Origin: JADZAI01 sp964390465
GTDB lineage: Bacteria; Pseudomonadota; Alphaproteobacteria; Micropepsales; Micropepsaceae
DNA: 64,000 nt
Direction: 5' to 3'
Assembly: GCA_964390465.1 (NCBI GenBank)
Contig: CAYMIJ010000003.1
Coordinates: 62,001 to 126,000 of the forward strand
The notes below the pieces were generated by a model. It saw only the letters and a program-made list of their open reading frames with translations, was not told the DNA's origin and made no database searches. Positions within the stretch are counted from its first letter, which is position 1; each line of letters opens with the position of its first letter. Both the position numbers and the translations under genes were made by a program. Below are positions 9,663 to 17,656 of this stretch, in pieces.

Positions 9663-10640
9663 ATGATCATCCGCACGCCGCTTTGTGACCTTCTCGGAAT
9701 TGAACACCCCATCATGCTCGCAGGCATGGGCGGGGTCTCCTACGCTGAACTGGCAGCGGCTGTCTCTGAAGCGGGCGGTTTTGGTACCCTGGGGATGGCT
9801 GGAACCGAGCCTTCCTTCATTCGTGAGCAGATGAAAATTGTCCGCTCACTGACCAAAAAGCCGTTCGGCGTCGATCTCTTGGCCGCGATACCTGAATCAC
9901 TGGAGCGCACTGCGGACATCATTATCGAAGAAGGTGCTGCGGCGTTTATTTCAGGCTTGGGTGTTCCGGCCCCTCATCTCGTTAAGAAGTTTCATGACGC
10001 AGGGCTGAAGGTCATGAATGTTGCGGGCACGGTGAAACATGCCCGCCACGCCGAACAGGGCGGGCTCGATGCCGTTGTCGCGCAGGGAACTGAAGCCGGT
10101 GGGCATACAGGCCGCGTTGCCGGCATGGCTCTCATTCCTCAGGTCGTGGACGCTGTGAACATACCGGTTGTTGCCGCTGGATCGGTCGTTGATGGGCGCG
10201 GCCTGGCAGCGGCCCTGTCCCTCGGCGCATCCGGTGTGTGGGTTGGCACGCGGTTCATCGCGTCGGCAGAAGCGCATGCCGCCCAGATGTACAAGGATGT
10301 GGTGATGGAAGCAGGTGACGAGGATACCATCGTCTCCCGCTGCTATTCAGGCAAGACAATGCGGGTATTCCGTAATCCTTACGTCATGGATTGGGAAAAG
10401 CGCCCGCAGGATATCCAGGCCTTCCCTGCACAGTCGATACTGAGTGCTCGGACTGGCGTTCTGGGCGGCATTGGCGGCCAGATGGAAGGGCTCGACAAGT
10501 CGAAATCGTGTTTTGCAATGGGGCAGGGTGCCGGCAGCATTTCGGATGCCCCGCCCGCCGGCGACATCGTGCGTCGCATGGTGCGCGAGGCAGCAGATGT
10601 ACTCCAGCGCACTGCAAATCTGGTTAAAGAGATGAGATAA
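9663..10640 (+). CDS. Nitronate monooxygenase / 2-nitropropane dioxygenase-like flavoprotein
   Basis: A 325-residue FMN-dependent TIM-barrel oxidoreductase. The opening TPLCDLLGIEHPIMLAGMGG is the family signature, followed by GGFGTLG, the flavin/phosphate loop QGTEAGGHTG (about 140-150) and VVAAGSVVDGRG, and WVGTRFIAS near 200. Related enzymes oxidise alkyl nitronates or act as NAD(P)H:quinone or enoyl reductases, so the substrate is uncertain. The ATG has CGGGAG 7 nt upstream. It is transcribed alone and converges with the DsbA-like isomerase. Confidence 0.88.
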   Translation: MIIRTPLCDLLGIEHPIMLAGMGGVSYAELAAAVSEAGGFGTLGMAGTEPSFIREQMKIVRSLTKKPFGVDLLAAIPESLERTADIIIEEGAAAFISGLGVPAPHLVKKFHDAGLKVMNVAGTVKHARHAEQGGLDAVVAQGTEAGGHTGRVAGMALIPQVVDAVNIPVVAAGSVVDGRGLAAALSLGASGVWVGTRFIASAEAHAAQMYKDVVMEAGDEDTIVSRCYSGKTMRVFRNPYVMDWEKRPQDIQAFPAQSILSARTGVLGGIGGQMEGLDKSKSCFAMGQGAGSISDAPPAGDIVRRMVREAADVLQRTANLVKEMR

Positions 10641-10650
10641 AGAAGGCGCC

Positions 10651-11259
10651 TCAGCGCTTCGTCACCGCCCAGTCGAGCGCCTGTTCCAGACGGTCATTGC
10701 CCCAGAACAACTCTCCGCTGACGGTCACGAAACTGGGCGCGCCGTAGATGCCCTTTGATATGGCATCATCGGTGTTGGCCTTGAATGTCGCCTTTATCGT
10801 GTCGGTGGATGCTGTCGCTCGCAGGCTGGCAATATCCTCACCCAGATGGGTCAGGATGCGGTCCAGAACATCGTCATCCTTGATGTTCTCGCCATTGGCG
10901 AAGTTGGCGCTGTAGACAGCCTTCACGAACGCCGCGCGGCGTTCGCCATCCGGCAGCGACAATGCGACACGTGCCGCCGTCAACCCGTTTTGCGGAAATA
11001 TCTCAGGACGCTTCAACGGGAGGCCATAGAGCGCGCACAGACGTTCCATGTCGCGCCACATATTGCGCCCCTTCATCTCGTAGATATTGAAGGGTGAATT
11101 GGTCCAGCCTTGTGCGGCGAAGATCGGGCCGAGAGAAAATGGTCGCCATGACACGTCAACGCCCTTCGTGGCGGCCAGTTTCTCAATACGATGTGCTGCC
11201 AGATAGGAATAGGTCGAGGCAAACTCAAACCAGAATTCCAGACGGGGCCGTATGCTCAT
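10651..11259 (-). CDS. 2-hydroxychromene-2-carboxylate isomerase family (DsbA-fold) protein
   Basis: About 202 residues. A GST-kappa/DsbA-like fold protein: the opening LEFWFEFASTYSYLAAHRIE places Ser where thiol oxidoreductases have Cys, as in glutathione-dependent HCCA isomerases, and the cis-Pro loop is GIYGAPSF near residue 179. Family members isomerise aromatic catabolic intermediates using glutathione; the true substrate here is unknown. The ATG overlaps the amidase stop (TGATG), and a GTG one codon earlier is equally possible. Co-transcription with the amidase is likely. Confidence 0.82.
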   Translation of the reverse strand: MSIRPRLEFWFEFASTYSYLAAHRIEKLAATKGVDVSWRPFSLGPIFAAQGWTNSPFNIYEMKGRNMWRDMERLCALYGLPLKRPEIFPQNGLTAARVALSLPDGERRAAFVKAVYSANFANGENIKDDDVLDRILTHLGEDIASLRATASTDTIKATFKANTDDAISKGIYGAPSFVTVSGELFWGNDRLEQALDWAVTKR

Positions 11260-12623
11260 CACGCAACCATCGGTTCAGAGAAGGGGAAACCGGCCATGCC
11301 TGCAAAGGCGATGGTTGTGAAGTCGTTGCCGAACGCACCGATCGCCTGTGCACCAAGCGGCAGATGGCCATCATGTCCTATAGGAAAACCAGTGGCTGGT
11401 AGATGCGGATAGGTGGCAACCGACGGCCAGGCGAGCTGGTCGCCGTATCGTGTTTCTACACCGTCGATGGTGAGTTGGCGCTTCTCCCAAACGGATTCCT
11501 CGGGATGGGGAAACGAAGCCGTCCCGAAGGATGGCACCACAATGATATCGAAGGTGCGAAAAAGGGTTTCCCATTTCTTCATGCACCACATCTGGGCGTC
11601 GATCATGCCAAGCCACTCATGTGCAGAAGGCGGCTTCGCGCCTGGTGTGCCGCGGGTTATGATGGTCAGCAGCATCGGAATATAGGCATCCTGCATGGCA
11701 CCGAGATCAGGCAGTAGATCACTGCTGGTTTCGACATGTGTACCCGCTTTCCGCAGTCGCTCGCCTAGCGCGGCGAGCGCACCCTTCATGGAAGAAGATG
11801 TCTTGCATCGAGGGTGCTCGTCGATGATCAAGACGCGGAACTCAGAAAGTTTGTTTTTCCGGGGCAGGGTCAGGTTGATAGTCCAGCCACTCGCCGAAGG
11901 GCCATGTGCGCCTGCCATCACGCCGAGGCCTAGTGCCAGATCCTCCGCTGTCCGTGCCAAAGGCCCGGTCACAGACAGCATGGGATGATGCGAGCGCAAA
12001 CCGCCGGGGCTCTGGCCCCATTCGGGCACGATGCCCCATGATGACTTGTGACCATACACACCGCAGAACGCTGCGGGGATACGGATGGAACCGCCAATGT
12101 CTGACCCCATCTCCAGTGGCACATAGCCTGCAGCCAGCGCTGCGGCAGCTCCACCCGAAGACCCGCCGGGGCTGTATCCAACATTGCGCGGATTGTTGGT
12201 GCGGCCATAGATTGGATTGTCGCACAACCAGTCGCCAAGTGCGGGTGGCACATTCGTTTTGCCAAGGATCACTGCGCCGGCCTGCCGGAGGCGGCGGACG
12301 CTTTCAGCGTCCTCCGTTGCAATGTGGCCCCTGAAAGGTTCCAGCCCCCAGGTCGTGGGATAACCGACGAGATCGAAAGACTCCTTTACTGTCATGGGTA
12401 GGCCGAGCAAGGCACCAGCCTTGCCTGCCTTGCGTGCCATATCGGATTCCGCTGCATCTCTCAGCGCGCGGTCGAAATCGCGCACGACAACGGCGTTGAT
12501 CTGATTATCCATTCGCTCGATTCGGGCAATTGCTGCCTTCACCAGCTCAACAGATGAAACGCTGCCGTCTGCCAAAGCTTTCAGGGTCTGCGTGGCGGAT
12601 GCGTATGCGTAGTCGGCGGCCAT
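11259..12623 (-). CDS. Amidase (amidase signature family)
   Basis: About 454 residues. The Ser-cisSer-Lys triad of amidase-signature hydrolases is present: Lys in MTVKESFDL, the Gly/Ser-rich GGSSGGAAAAL segment and the nucleophile in GSDIGGSIRIPA. These enzymes hydrolyse amides such as aryl, alkyl or peptide amides; specificity cannot be read. The sequence before GatA-type landmarks does not suggest the tRNA amidotransferase subunit, since no gatB or gatC is nearby. The start at 12623 (MAADYAYAS) was chosen because the 17 residues before it do not resemble the family. It forms a two-gene unit with the isomerase-like gene. Confidence 0.86.
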   Translation of the reverse strand: MAADYAYASATQTLKALADGSVSSVELVKAAIARIERMDNQINAVVVRDFDRALRDAAESDMARKAGKAGALLGLPMTVKESFDLVGYPTTWGLEPFRGHIATEDAESVRRLRQAGAVILGKTNVPPALGDWLCDNPIYGRTNNPRNVGYSPGGSSGGAAAALAAGYVPLEMGSDIGGSIRIPAAFCGVYGHKSSWGIVPEWGQSPGGLRSHHPMLSVTGPLARTAEDLALGLGVMAGAHGPSASGWTINLTLPRKNKLSEFRVLIIDEHPRCKTSSSMKGALAALGERLRKAGTHVETSSDLLPDLGAMQDAYIPMLLTIITRGTPGAKPPSAHEWLGMIDAQMWCMKKWETLFRTFDIIVVPSFGTASFPHPEESVWEKRQLTIDGVETRYGDQLAWPSVATYPHLPATGFPIGHDGHLPLGAQAIGAFGNDFTTIAFAGMAGFPFSEPMVA

Positions 12624-12713
12624 GTGGGTCTCATCATGAAGTGAAGCGGCGAGCATAGCCCGCCGCTTCAACATGGATAGCGGTTTTTGTTGACGTTTTG
12701 GGCAGCCTTAAGC

Positions 12714-13439
12714 TCAGCCGCCCTTGCGCTGTGTCTCGATCAAAGCCTTCAACTCTTCTTTCGGGAGCGCGCCGGGCTGAAGCTTATCGCCGACGACAAA
12801 CGCGGGGGTGCCATCAACGCCGATCGACTTAGCCAGCATGTGGTTCTTTTCGATGCGCTCTGCGATCACCTTGTCTTCCATGTCCTTCTTCAGGCGCGCG
12901 ACATCGAGACCTTGTCCAGCCGCGATATCGTAAATCGCGGCGCTATCTATCCCGTCGGCTGACAGCATGGCCTGATGGAACTTCCAATAAAGCTCACCCC
13001 CCTGATTGAGCGCAGCCATCGCAGCCTTTGAAGCTTCGTCAGAAACCTCGCCTAGCACCGGCAGCTCCTTCACGATGAGGCGCAGGTTGCCATCTTCCTT
13101 CAGAAGCTCGACCAGTTCGGGGCGTACTTTCTTGCAATAGCCGCAACGGTAATCGAAGAACTCTACCAACGTCACATCACCGTTCGGGTTGCCCGCAACG
13201 TAGGAATAGCCGTCGCTGTAGAGCGCATCCTTATTCTCAGCGATTCCGATCTTCGCCTTTTCGACAGCGCCCAGTTCCTCACGCTTCTGCAGCTCGGCCA
13301 CCATCTCATTCAGGATTTCAGGGTGGCTCAGCAGATACTCACGAACGATTTTTTCAACCTCGGACTTGTCCATGGCGTTGGCTGACACAGGGGCCAGAAG
13401 TGCAGCAAAGCAGATCGTGCGGGCGAGTGATTTCAACAT
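12714..13439 (-). CDS. Periplasmic DsbA-family thiol:disulfide oxidoreductase
   Basis: 241 residues. A signal peptide (cleavage near ANA, residue 22) precedes a short helical N-terminal domain (about 24-70) of the type used for oligomerisation in ScsC/Com1-like proteins. The thioredoxin-fold domain carries the active site CGYC (in FFDYRCGYCKK) and the cis-Pro loop GVDGTPAF. It probably oxidises or isomerises disulfides in exported proteins. It lies 23 bases downstream of the TPR metalloprotease on the same strand, so the two may act together in envelope protein quality control. Confidence 0.9.
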   Translation of the reverse strand: MLKSLARTICFAALLAPVSANAMDKSEVEKIVREYLLSHPEILNEMVAELQKREELGAVEKAKIGIAENKDALYSDGYSYVAGNPNGDVTLVEFFDYRCGYCKKVRPELVELLKEDGNLRLIVKELPVLGEVSDEASKAAMAALNQGGELYWKFHQAMLSADGIDSAAIYDIAAGQGLDVARLKKDMEDKVIAERIEKNHMLAKSIGVDGTPAFVVGDKLQPGALPKEELKALIETQRKGG

Positions 13440-13462
13440 GCTTGTCTCTTTCGGTTGTACTG

Positions 13463-14824
13463 TTAGCGGCGGCGTTTTCCGGCGTCAGGATCCTGAGCAG
13501 TGGCCACGACGATGATGTCATCGGCCCTGTTGGCTTCCCGCGAGCCGGGTTTGAGCAGTTTCTTGGCACGCATGGCAAACTGAACAGCGCCCGCGTAGTC
13601 ACCCAGATTGAAGTGCTGTTCAGCGGTTGCAAGGGCTGCCATGCCTTCATTGCCAAGGTTGGCATAGGCTATGGAAAGCTGCAGCCAGGCGAATGCATTG
13701 GAAGGGTCTTTGCGCAATGAGGATTCAAGAACGTCCCGTGCGCGGCCCATCAGTGCGGGGTCTTCCAATGCGACCATCGTAGCACCCAGGTTGACCTCAA
13801 GCAGTGCTGCTTTTGGCTTGAGCTTTACTGATTGTTCGAATGCCTTGATGGCCCCTCTGAAGTCGCGGGCTTCTGCCAGAATCTGACCTTTCAATTCCCA
13901 GAAATAGGGGCTGTCCGGATATTTGTTCAGCAGCACACCGATCTCGTGATTGGCCGATCCGAAATCTGCCCCGCGATAATAGGCGATGGCACGTGCGTAG
14001 AGCGCTTCTTCGCTCTGGTCTGTTTGCGGATAACGGCGGATGGTTTCCTGCGGGTCATCCACGAAGCCCCGCACTTTGCCCTGAATAAGCCTGAACCGTG
14101 CGATGGCTTCAGGCGTATCGCGGTTATCACGGTGGGGGGACTTTTCCACGCGGTCAGTTAGCAAAGCGATGCGATCTGCCGACATGGGATGCGAGCGGGC
14201 ATAGGGGTCCTGCATGCGTGCGCTCAGCAATTCCTGCTGAGCCAGCAGTTCGAACGTTTCGATCATGCCTCGGCCTGAACGCTTCAGACGATCAAGATAG
14301 GTAATGGCGGCCTGGTCGGCGGAGGATTCCTGCACACGCGAATAACCAAGAACAGCGCGCTGCATGGCCTGCTGCGCCCCAAGGATAATACCCATCCCTG
14401 CCTGACCTGCACCAGCCAGCACCGCGGCAAGTCCGGCCAACATGGTGATGAGAAAGGGCGAGGCCTCTGCCATCATGTCGTCGCTGGACCGTGAAAGATG
14501 CCCGCCGGCCATGTGCCCGGTCTCGTGTGCGATAACACCAAGCAACTGGTCGGGTGTTTTCACCTGATCAATCAGGCCGGTGAAGATGAACATTTTCTGC
14601 CCGCCAGCCACGAATGCGTTGAAACTGTCATCACTGACCAGAAAGATCGTTACGGCATTCGGGTCGAGTCCAGCGGCAGAAAAAACAGGCCTAGCCTGTG
14701 ACCAGAGATATTCCTCGATCTCGGTATCGCGGGCGACTGAAATGGCGAAAGCCGGGCCTGCCCATACAAAAGCGAGCAGAGCGGCGAGAATGGCCGGGAA
14801 GATACGGGGGATAAAACGGGTCAA
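13463..14824 (-). CDS. M48 family metalloprotease with TPR repeats (BepA-like)
   Basis: About 453 residues, periplasmic. A signal peptide is followed by the M48 peptidase domain with the zinc motif HETGH (in VIAHETGHMAGGHL) and the third ligand in ESSADQAA, then C-terminal TPR-like helices (about 290-450). Proteins of this architecture degrade or assist misassembled outer-membrane proteins such as LptD. I place the start at TTG 14824 because GGAG lies 6 nt upstream and it yields a normal signal peptide. An ATG at 14893 would add 23 residues that do not look like a signal sequence and has no ribosome-binding site. Confidence 0.88.
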   Translation of the reverse strand: MTRFIPRIFPAILAALLAFVWAGPAFAISVARDTEIEEYLWSQARPVFSAAGLDPNAVTIFLVSDDSFNAFVAGGQKMFIFTGLIDQVKTPDQLLGVIAHETGHMAGGHLSRSSDDMMAEASPFLITMLAGLAAVLAGAGQAGMGIILGAQQAMQRAVLGYSRVQESSADQAAITYLDRLKRSGRGMIETFELLAQQELLSARMQDPYARSHPMSADRIALLTDRVEKSPHRDNRDTPEAIARFRLIQGKVRGFVDDPQETIRRYPQTDQSEEALYARAIAYYRGADFGSANHEIGVLLNKYPDSPYFWELKGQILAEARDFRGAIKAFEQSVKLKPKAALLEVNLGATMVALEDPALMGRARDVLESSLRKDPSNAFAWLQLSIAYANLGNEGMAALATAEQHFNLGDYAGAVQFAMRAKKLLKPGSREANRADDIIVVATAQDPDAGKRRR

Positions 14825-14964
14825 GGGCAACTCCGCAGAACTGAACGTCACAACGGCCTGACCCCGAACCCCGCCAATCCAGACCGTCTTCATTGGCTAA
14901 CGGAAACTACGGCGCGCATCAAGGGATATGACGGTAGCTGTAGCCCAAGCCTCCTGTGGCCTTC

Positions 14965-15468
14965 TCATTTGGCGGTGGACGCGACCCGTGCCATCAGCCG
15001 TTCAGCGATATACGGCGAAGTGAACGAGGAAATATCGCCGCCCAGAACAGCGATTTCCTTCACAAGCTTAGACGCAATCGCCTGGTTTACGGGCTCGGCC
15101 ATCAGGAAGACGATCTCAATATCGTCGTTGAGGCGTCGATTCATACCGACCATCGCGAACTCATACTCAAAATCGCTGACGGCCCTCAGGCCACGGATGA
15201 TGATTTCTGCACCCACCTCGACAGCGAAGTCCATCAACAGTGATTTGAAGGGTCTCACCTCAACCGTGGCATGACCGCGCAAGCGATCAGCCTCGTGCTG
15301 GACCATTTCGACCCGTTCTTCGAGTGAGAAAAGCGGACCTTTGCCCTCATTGATGGCGACGCCGATGACCAGATGGTCCACAAGCTTAGCTGCCCGGTGA
15401 ATAATATCGAGATGCCCGTTGGTGATCGGGTCAAAGGTGCCTGGATAAAGGCCAACGCGTCTCTTCAT
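14965..15468 (-). CDS. coaD: Pantetheine-phosphate adenylyltransferase
   Basis: Transfers AMP from ATP to 4'-phosphopantetheine, the penultimate step of coenzyme A synthesis. 167 residues, the usual length. The nucleotidyltransferase motif is YPGTFDPITNGHLDII near the start (T/HxGH). RGLRAVSDFEYE and the C-terminal ISSFTSPYIAERL, which contacts nucleotide, are also present. It is monocistronic and divergent from the phosphotransacylase gene. The 185 bases between the two starts show no further gene. Confidence 0.96.
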   Translation of the reverse strand: MKRRVGLYPGTFDPITNGHLDIIHRAAKLVDHLVIGVAINEGKGPLFSLEERVEMVQHEADRLRGHATVEVRPFKSLLMDFAVEVGAEIIIRGLRAVSDFEYEFAMVGMNRRLNDDIEIVFLMAEPVNQAIASKLVKEIAVLGGDISSFTSPYIAERLMARVASTAK

Positions 15469-15653
15469 GTTGCTCCCTCACCGTTGGCTGCTACGAGCCT
15501 TGAGCCACATCTACCTCAGATCGGTGGTAGGCTCCAGCACGCATCGCGTGACGCTACGGTGAACGTAAACCCGATGATTGGCTTATGTTATCAAAACGCC
15601 ACGGTCGTGGAATAAGACCGCGAGTATCCTCCCATTTTCTTCACGGAGCTATC

Positions 15654-16589
15654 GTGTCACCTTCTCCCGCTGCCCAACTCGACCGCCTTCTGGCGCTTGC
15701 CGAGAAGCCTGAGCCTGTACGGGCTGCTGTGGTCCATGCTGTGGATCACATGACGTTGGCCAGCGCCGCCGAAGCTGCCCACCGCAATCTGATCATTCCC
15801 GTTCTGGTCGGGCCAGAGGCTCGGATCCGTGCCGCCGCCAGCGATGGCAATATCGACATTTCTGGCTTTGAGATTGTTGCAGCACCGCACAGCCATGCAG
15901 CAGCAGATGTCGCTTGCGCACTGGCACGTGACGGCAAAGTGGGAGCCATCGTCAAAGGCGCTCTACATACGGATGAGTTGATGGAGTCGGTCGTCTCGCG
16001 TGAGGCGGGCCTTCGCACTGACCGGCGCATGAGCCACATCTTTATCCTGGATGTGCCAACCTATCCGCGTCCACTGCTGCTTTCGGATGCTGCCATCAAC
16101 ATCGCGCCCGATCTCGCGACTAAGCGAGATATTACGCAGAACGCTATCGACTGTGCACAGGCACTGGAAATCGAGCGCCCACGCGTTGCTATTCTCGCGG
16201 CGGTCGAAACCGTAAATCCTGCAATGCAGGCTACGCTCGATGCCGCGGCTCTTTGCAAAATGGCTGATCGGGGGCAGATCGTCGGCGGCGAACTCGACGG
16301 GCCGCTGGCTTTTGACAACGCCATCTCAGCAGAGGCTGCCGAAACGAAGAAGATTGTTTCGGAAGTGGCCGGACGACCCGACATTCTGATTGTGCCCAAT
16401 ATCGAAGCAGGAAACATGCTGGCGAAACAGCTGCAATATCTTGCCAAGGCACAGTCGGCTGGACTCGTGATGGGCGGAAAAGTGCCGGTGATCCTGACTT
16501 CGCGCGCGGATGGCGAGCTGTCGCGTCTTGCGTCCGCGGCAGCTGCCCTGCTGGTGGCGCAGCACCAGCGCGCCAAACCACGTCACTGA
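15654..16589 (+). CDS. Phosphate acyltransferase (PTA/PTB family)
   Basis: About 311 residues. Member of the phosphate acetyl/butyryltransferase family that interconverts acyl-CoA and acyl phosphate. Recognisable blocks are IPVLVGPEARIRAAA, GAIVKGALHTDELM and ILIVPNIEAGNMLAKQLQY near the C-terminus. The size matches the Ptb-like short forms rather than the long DRTGG-containing Pta. With the following acetate kinase it would convert acyl-CoA to a carboxylate plus ATP, or activate acetate in reverse. GTG at 15654 is preceded by CGGAGC; the longer reading from 15585 has no such site and is not similar to the family. Confidence 0.88.
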   Translation: MSPSPAAQLDRLLALAEKPEPVRAAVVHAVDHMTLASAAEAAHRNLIIPVLVGPEARIRAAASDGNIDISGFEIVAAPHSHAAADVACALARDGKVGAIVKGALHTDELMESVVSREAGLRTDRRMSHIFILDVPTYPRPLLLSDAAINIAPDLATKRDITQNAIDCAQALEIERPRVAILAAVETVNPAMQATLDAAALCKMADRGQIVGGELDGPLAFDNAISAEAAETKKIVSEVAGRPDILIVPNIEAGNMLAKQLQYLAKAQSAGLVMGGKVPVILTSRADGELSRLASAAAALLVAQHQRAKPRH

Positions 16590-16594
16590 CCCGC

Positions 16595-17653
16595 ATGCGT
16601 CGCTTCCTGATCCTGAATGCGGGCTCTTCCAGCCTGAAATACGCTGTCTACCGCGACGATGGCGACGTGGTCCGTGAGCGTCGCGCTACTGTTAGCGGAC
16701 TTTCACCTGATGGTATGACGGTGAGTGCGGCGCTGGATAAAGTACTGAACGAGCTGGAGGCTGGTCAGGCGCTGGAGGGGCTCGCGGCCATTGGTCACCG
16801 TATTGTCCACGGTGGCCAGCTTTATACGAAATCTGTTGTGTTGACTGATGATGCCATTGGCGCGCTGGATGACTTGATCCCGCTCGCCCCTTTGCATCAG
16901 CCATATGGCCTGCATGGCGTTGCCGCGGCACAAGCGCGCTTCCCGATGCTGCCACAGGTGGGCGCGTTCGATACGGCCTTTCATGCCAGTATCCCGGAAC
17001 TGACACGCATCTATGCCTTGCCCAAAGCGCTGCGTGATGACGGGGTTCTTGCCTATGGCTTTCACGGTCTTTCTTATGCCTTCATCGCTGGCGAACTGCG
17101 GCGCCGTTTCGGCGCAGAGGCGGGCGGGCGGGTTATCGTTGCTCATCTTGGCAATGGCTCATCGCTGTGCGCGCTGAAGAATGGCGTCAGTATTGCGACC
17201 AGCATGGGCTTCTCGGCGCTTGATGGCCTGGTAATGGGTACGCGCTGCGGTTCGATAGATCCGGGCGTTGTACTGTACCTCATGCAAGTGCGCGGCCTGG
17301 ATGCGAAGGCGATCTCTGATCTGCTCTACAAACGGTCCGGCCTGCTCGGACTTTCCGGCCTCAGCAACGATATGCGGACGCTGCTGGCAAGCGGCGCGAC
17401 CGACGCAAAGATGGCCGTCGACAAGTTTGTGCTGGAAGCCGTGCGCCATGTGGGTTCACTGGCTGCTGTTCTCGGTGGTGTGGATAAACTGGTGTTCACC
17501 GCAGGCATTGGTGAGAATGCTCCGATCATCCGTGAGCGGATCATCACGGGGTGCCAGTGGCTCGCCGCAACGGCCGCGACGCCGTTCGAGGTTCTGGTTA
17601 TCCCCACCGACGAAGAAGCCATGATCGCTGCTGATGTCGCGGCGCTGGTCTGA
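16595..17653 (+). CDS. ackA: Acetate kinase (or related short-chain carboxylate kinase)
   Basis: ASKHA-fold kinase transferring phosphate between acyl phosphate and ADP. 352 residues, somewhat shorter than the usual ~400. Family motifs are present: ILNAGSSSLKYAVY at the start, the GHRIVHGG block, the catalytic region around VGAFDTAFH, YGFHGLSY, HLGNGSSLCA and TAGIGENAP. It begins 5 bases after the phosphotransacylase stop, so the pair forms an operon. Propionate or butyrate specificity cannot be excluded because the partner is a PTB-type enzyme. Confidence 0.92.
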   Translation: MRRFLILNAGSSSLKYAVYRDDGDVVRERRATVSGLSPDGMTVSAALDKVLNELEAGQALEGLAAIGHRIVHGGQLYTKSVVLTDDAIGALDDLIPLAPLHQPYGLHGVAAAQARFPMLPQVGAFDTAFHASIPELTRIYALPKALRDDGVLAYGFHGLSYAFIAGELRRRFGAEAGGRVIVAHLGNGSSLCALKNGVSIATSMGFSALDGLVMGTRCGSIDPGVVLYLMQVRGLDAKAISDLLYKRSGLLGLSGLSNDMRTLLASGATDAKMAVDKFVLEAVRHVGSLAAVLGGVDKLVFTAGIGENAPIIRERIITGCQWLAATAATPFEVLVIPTDEEAMIAADVAALV

Positions 17654-17656
17654 ATC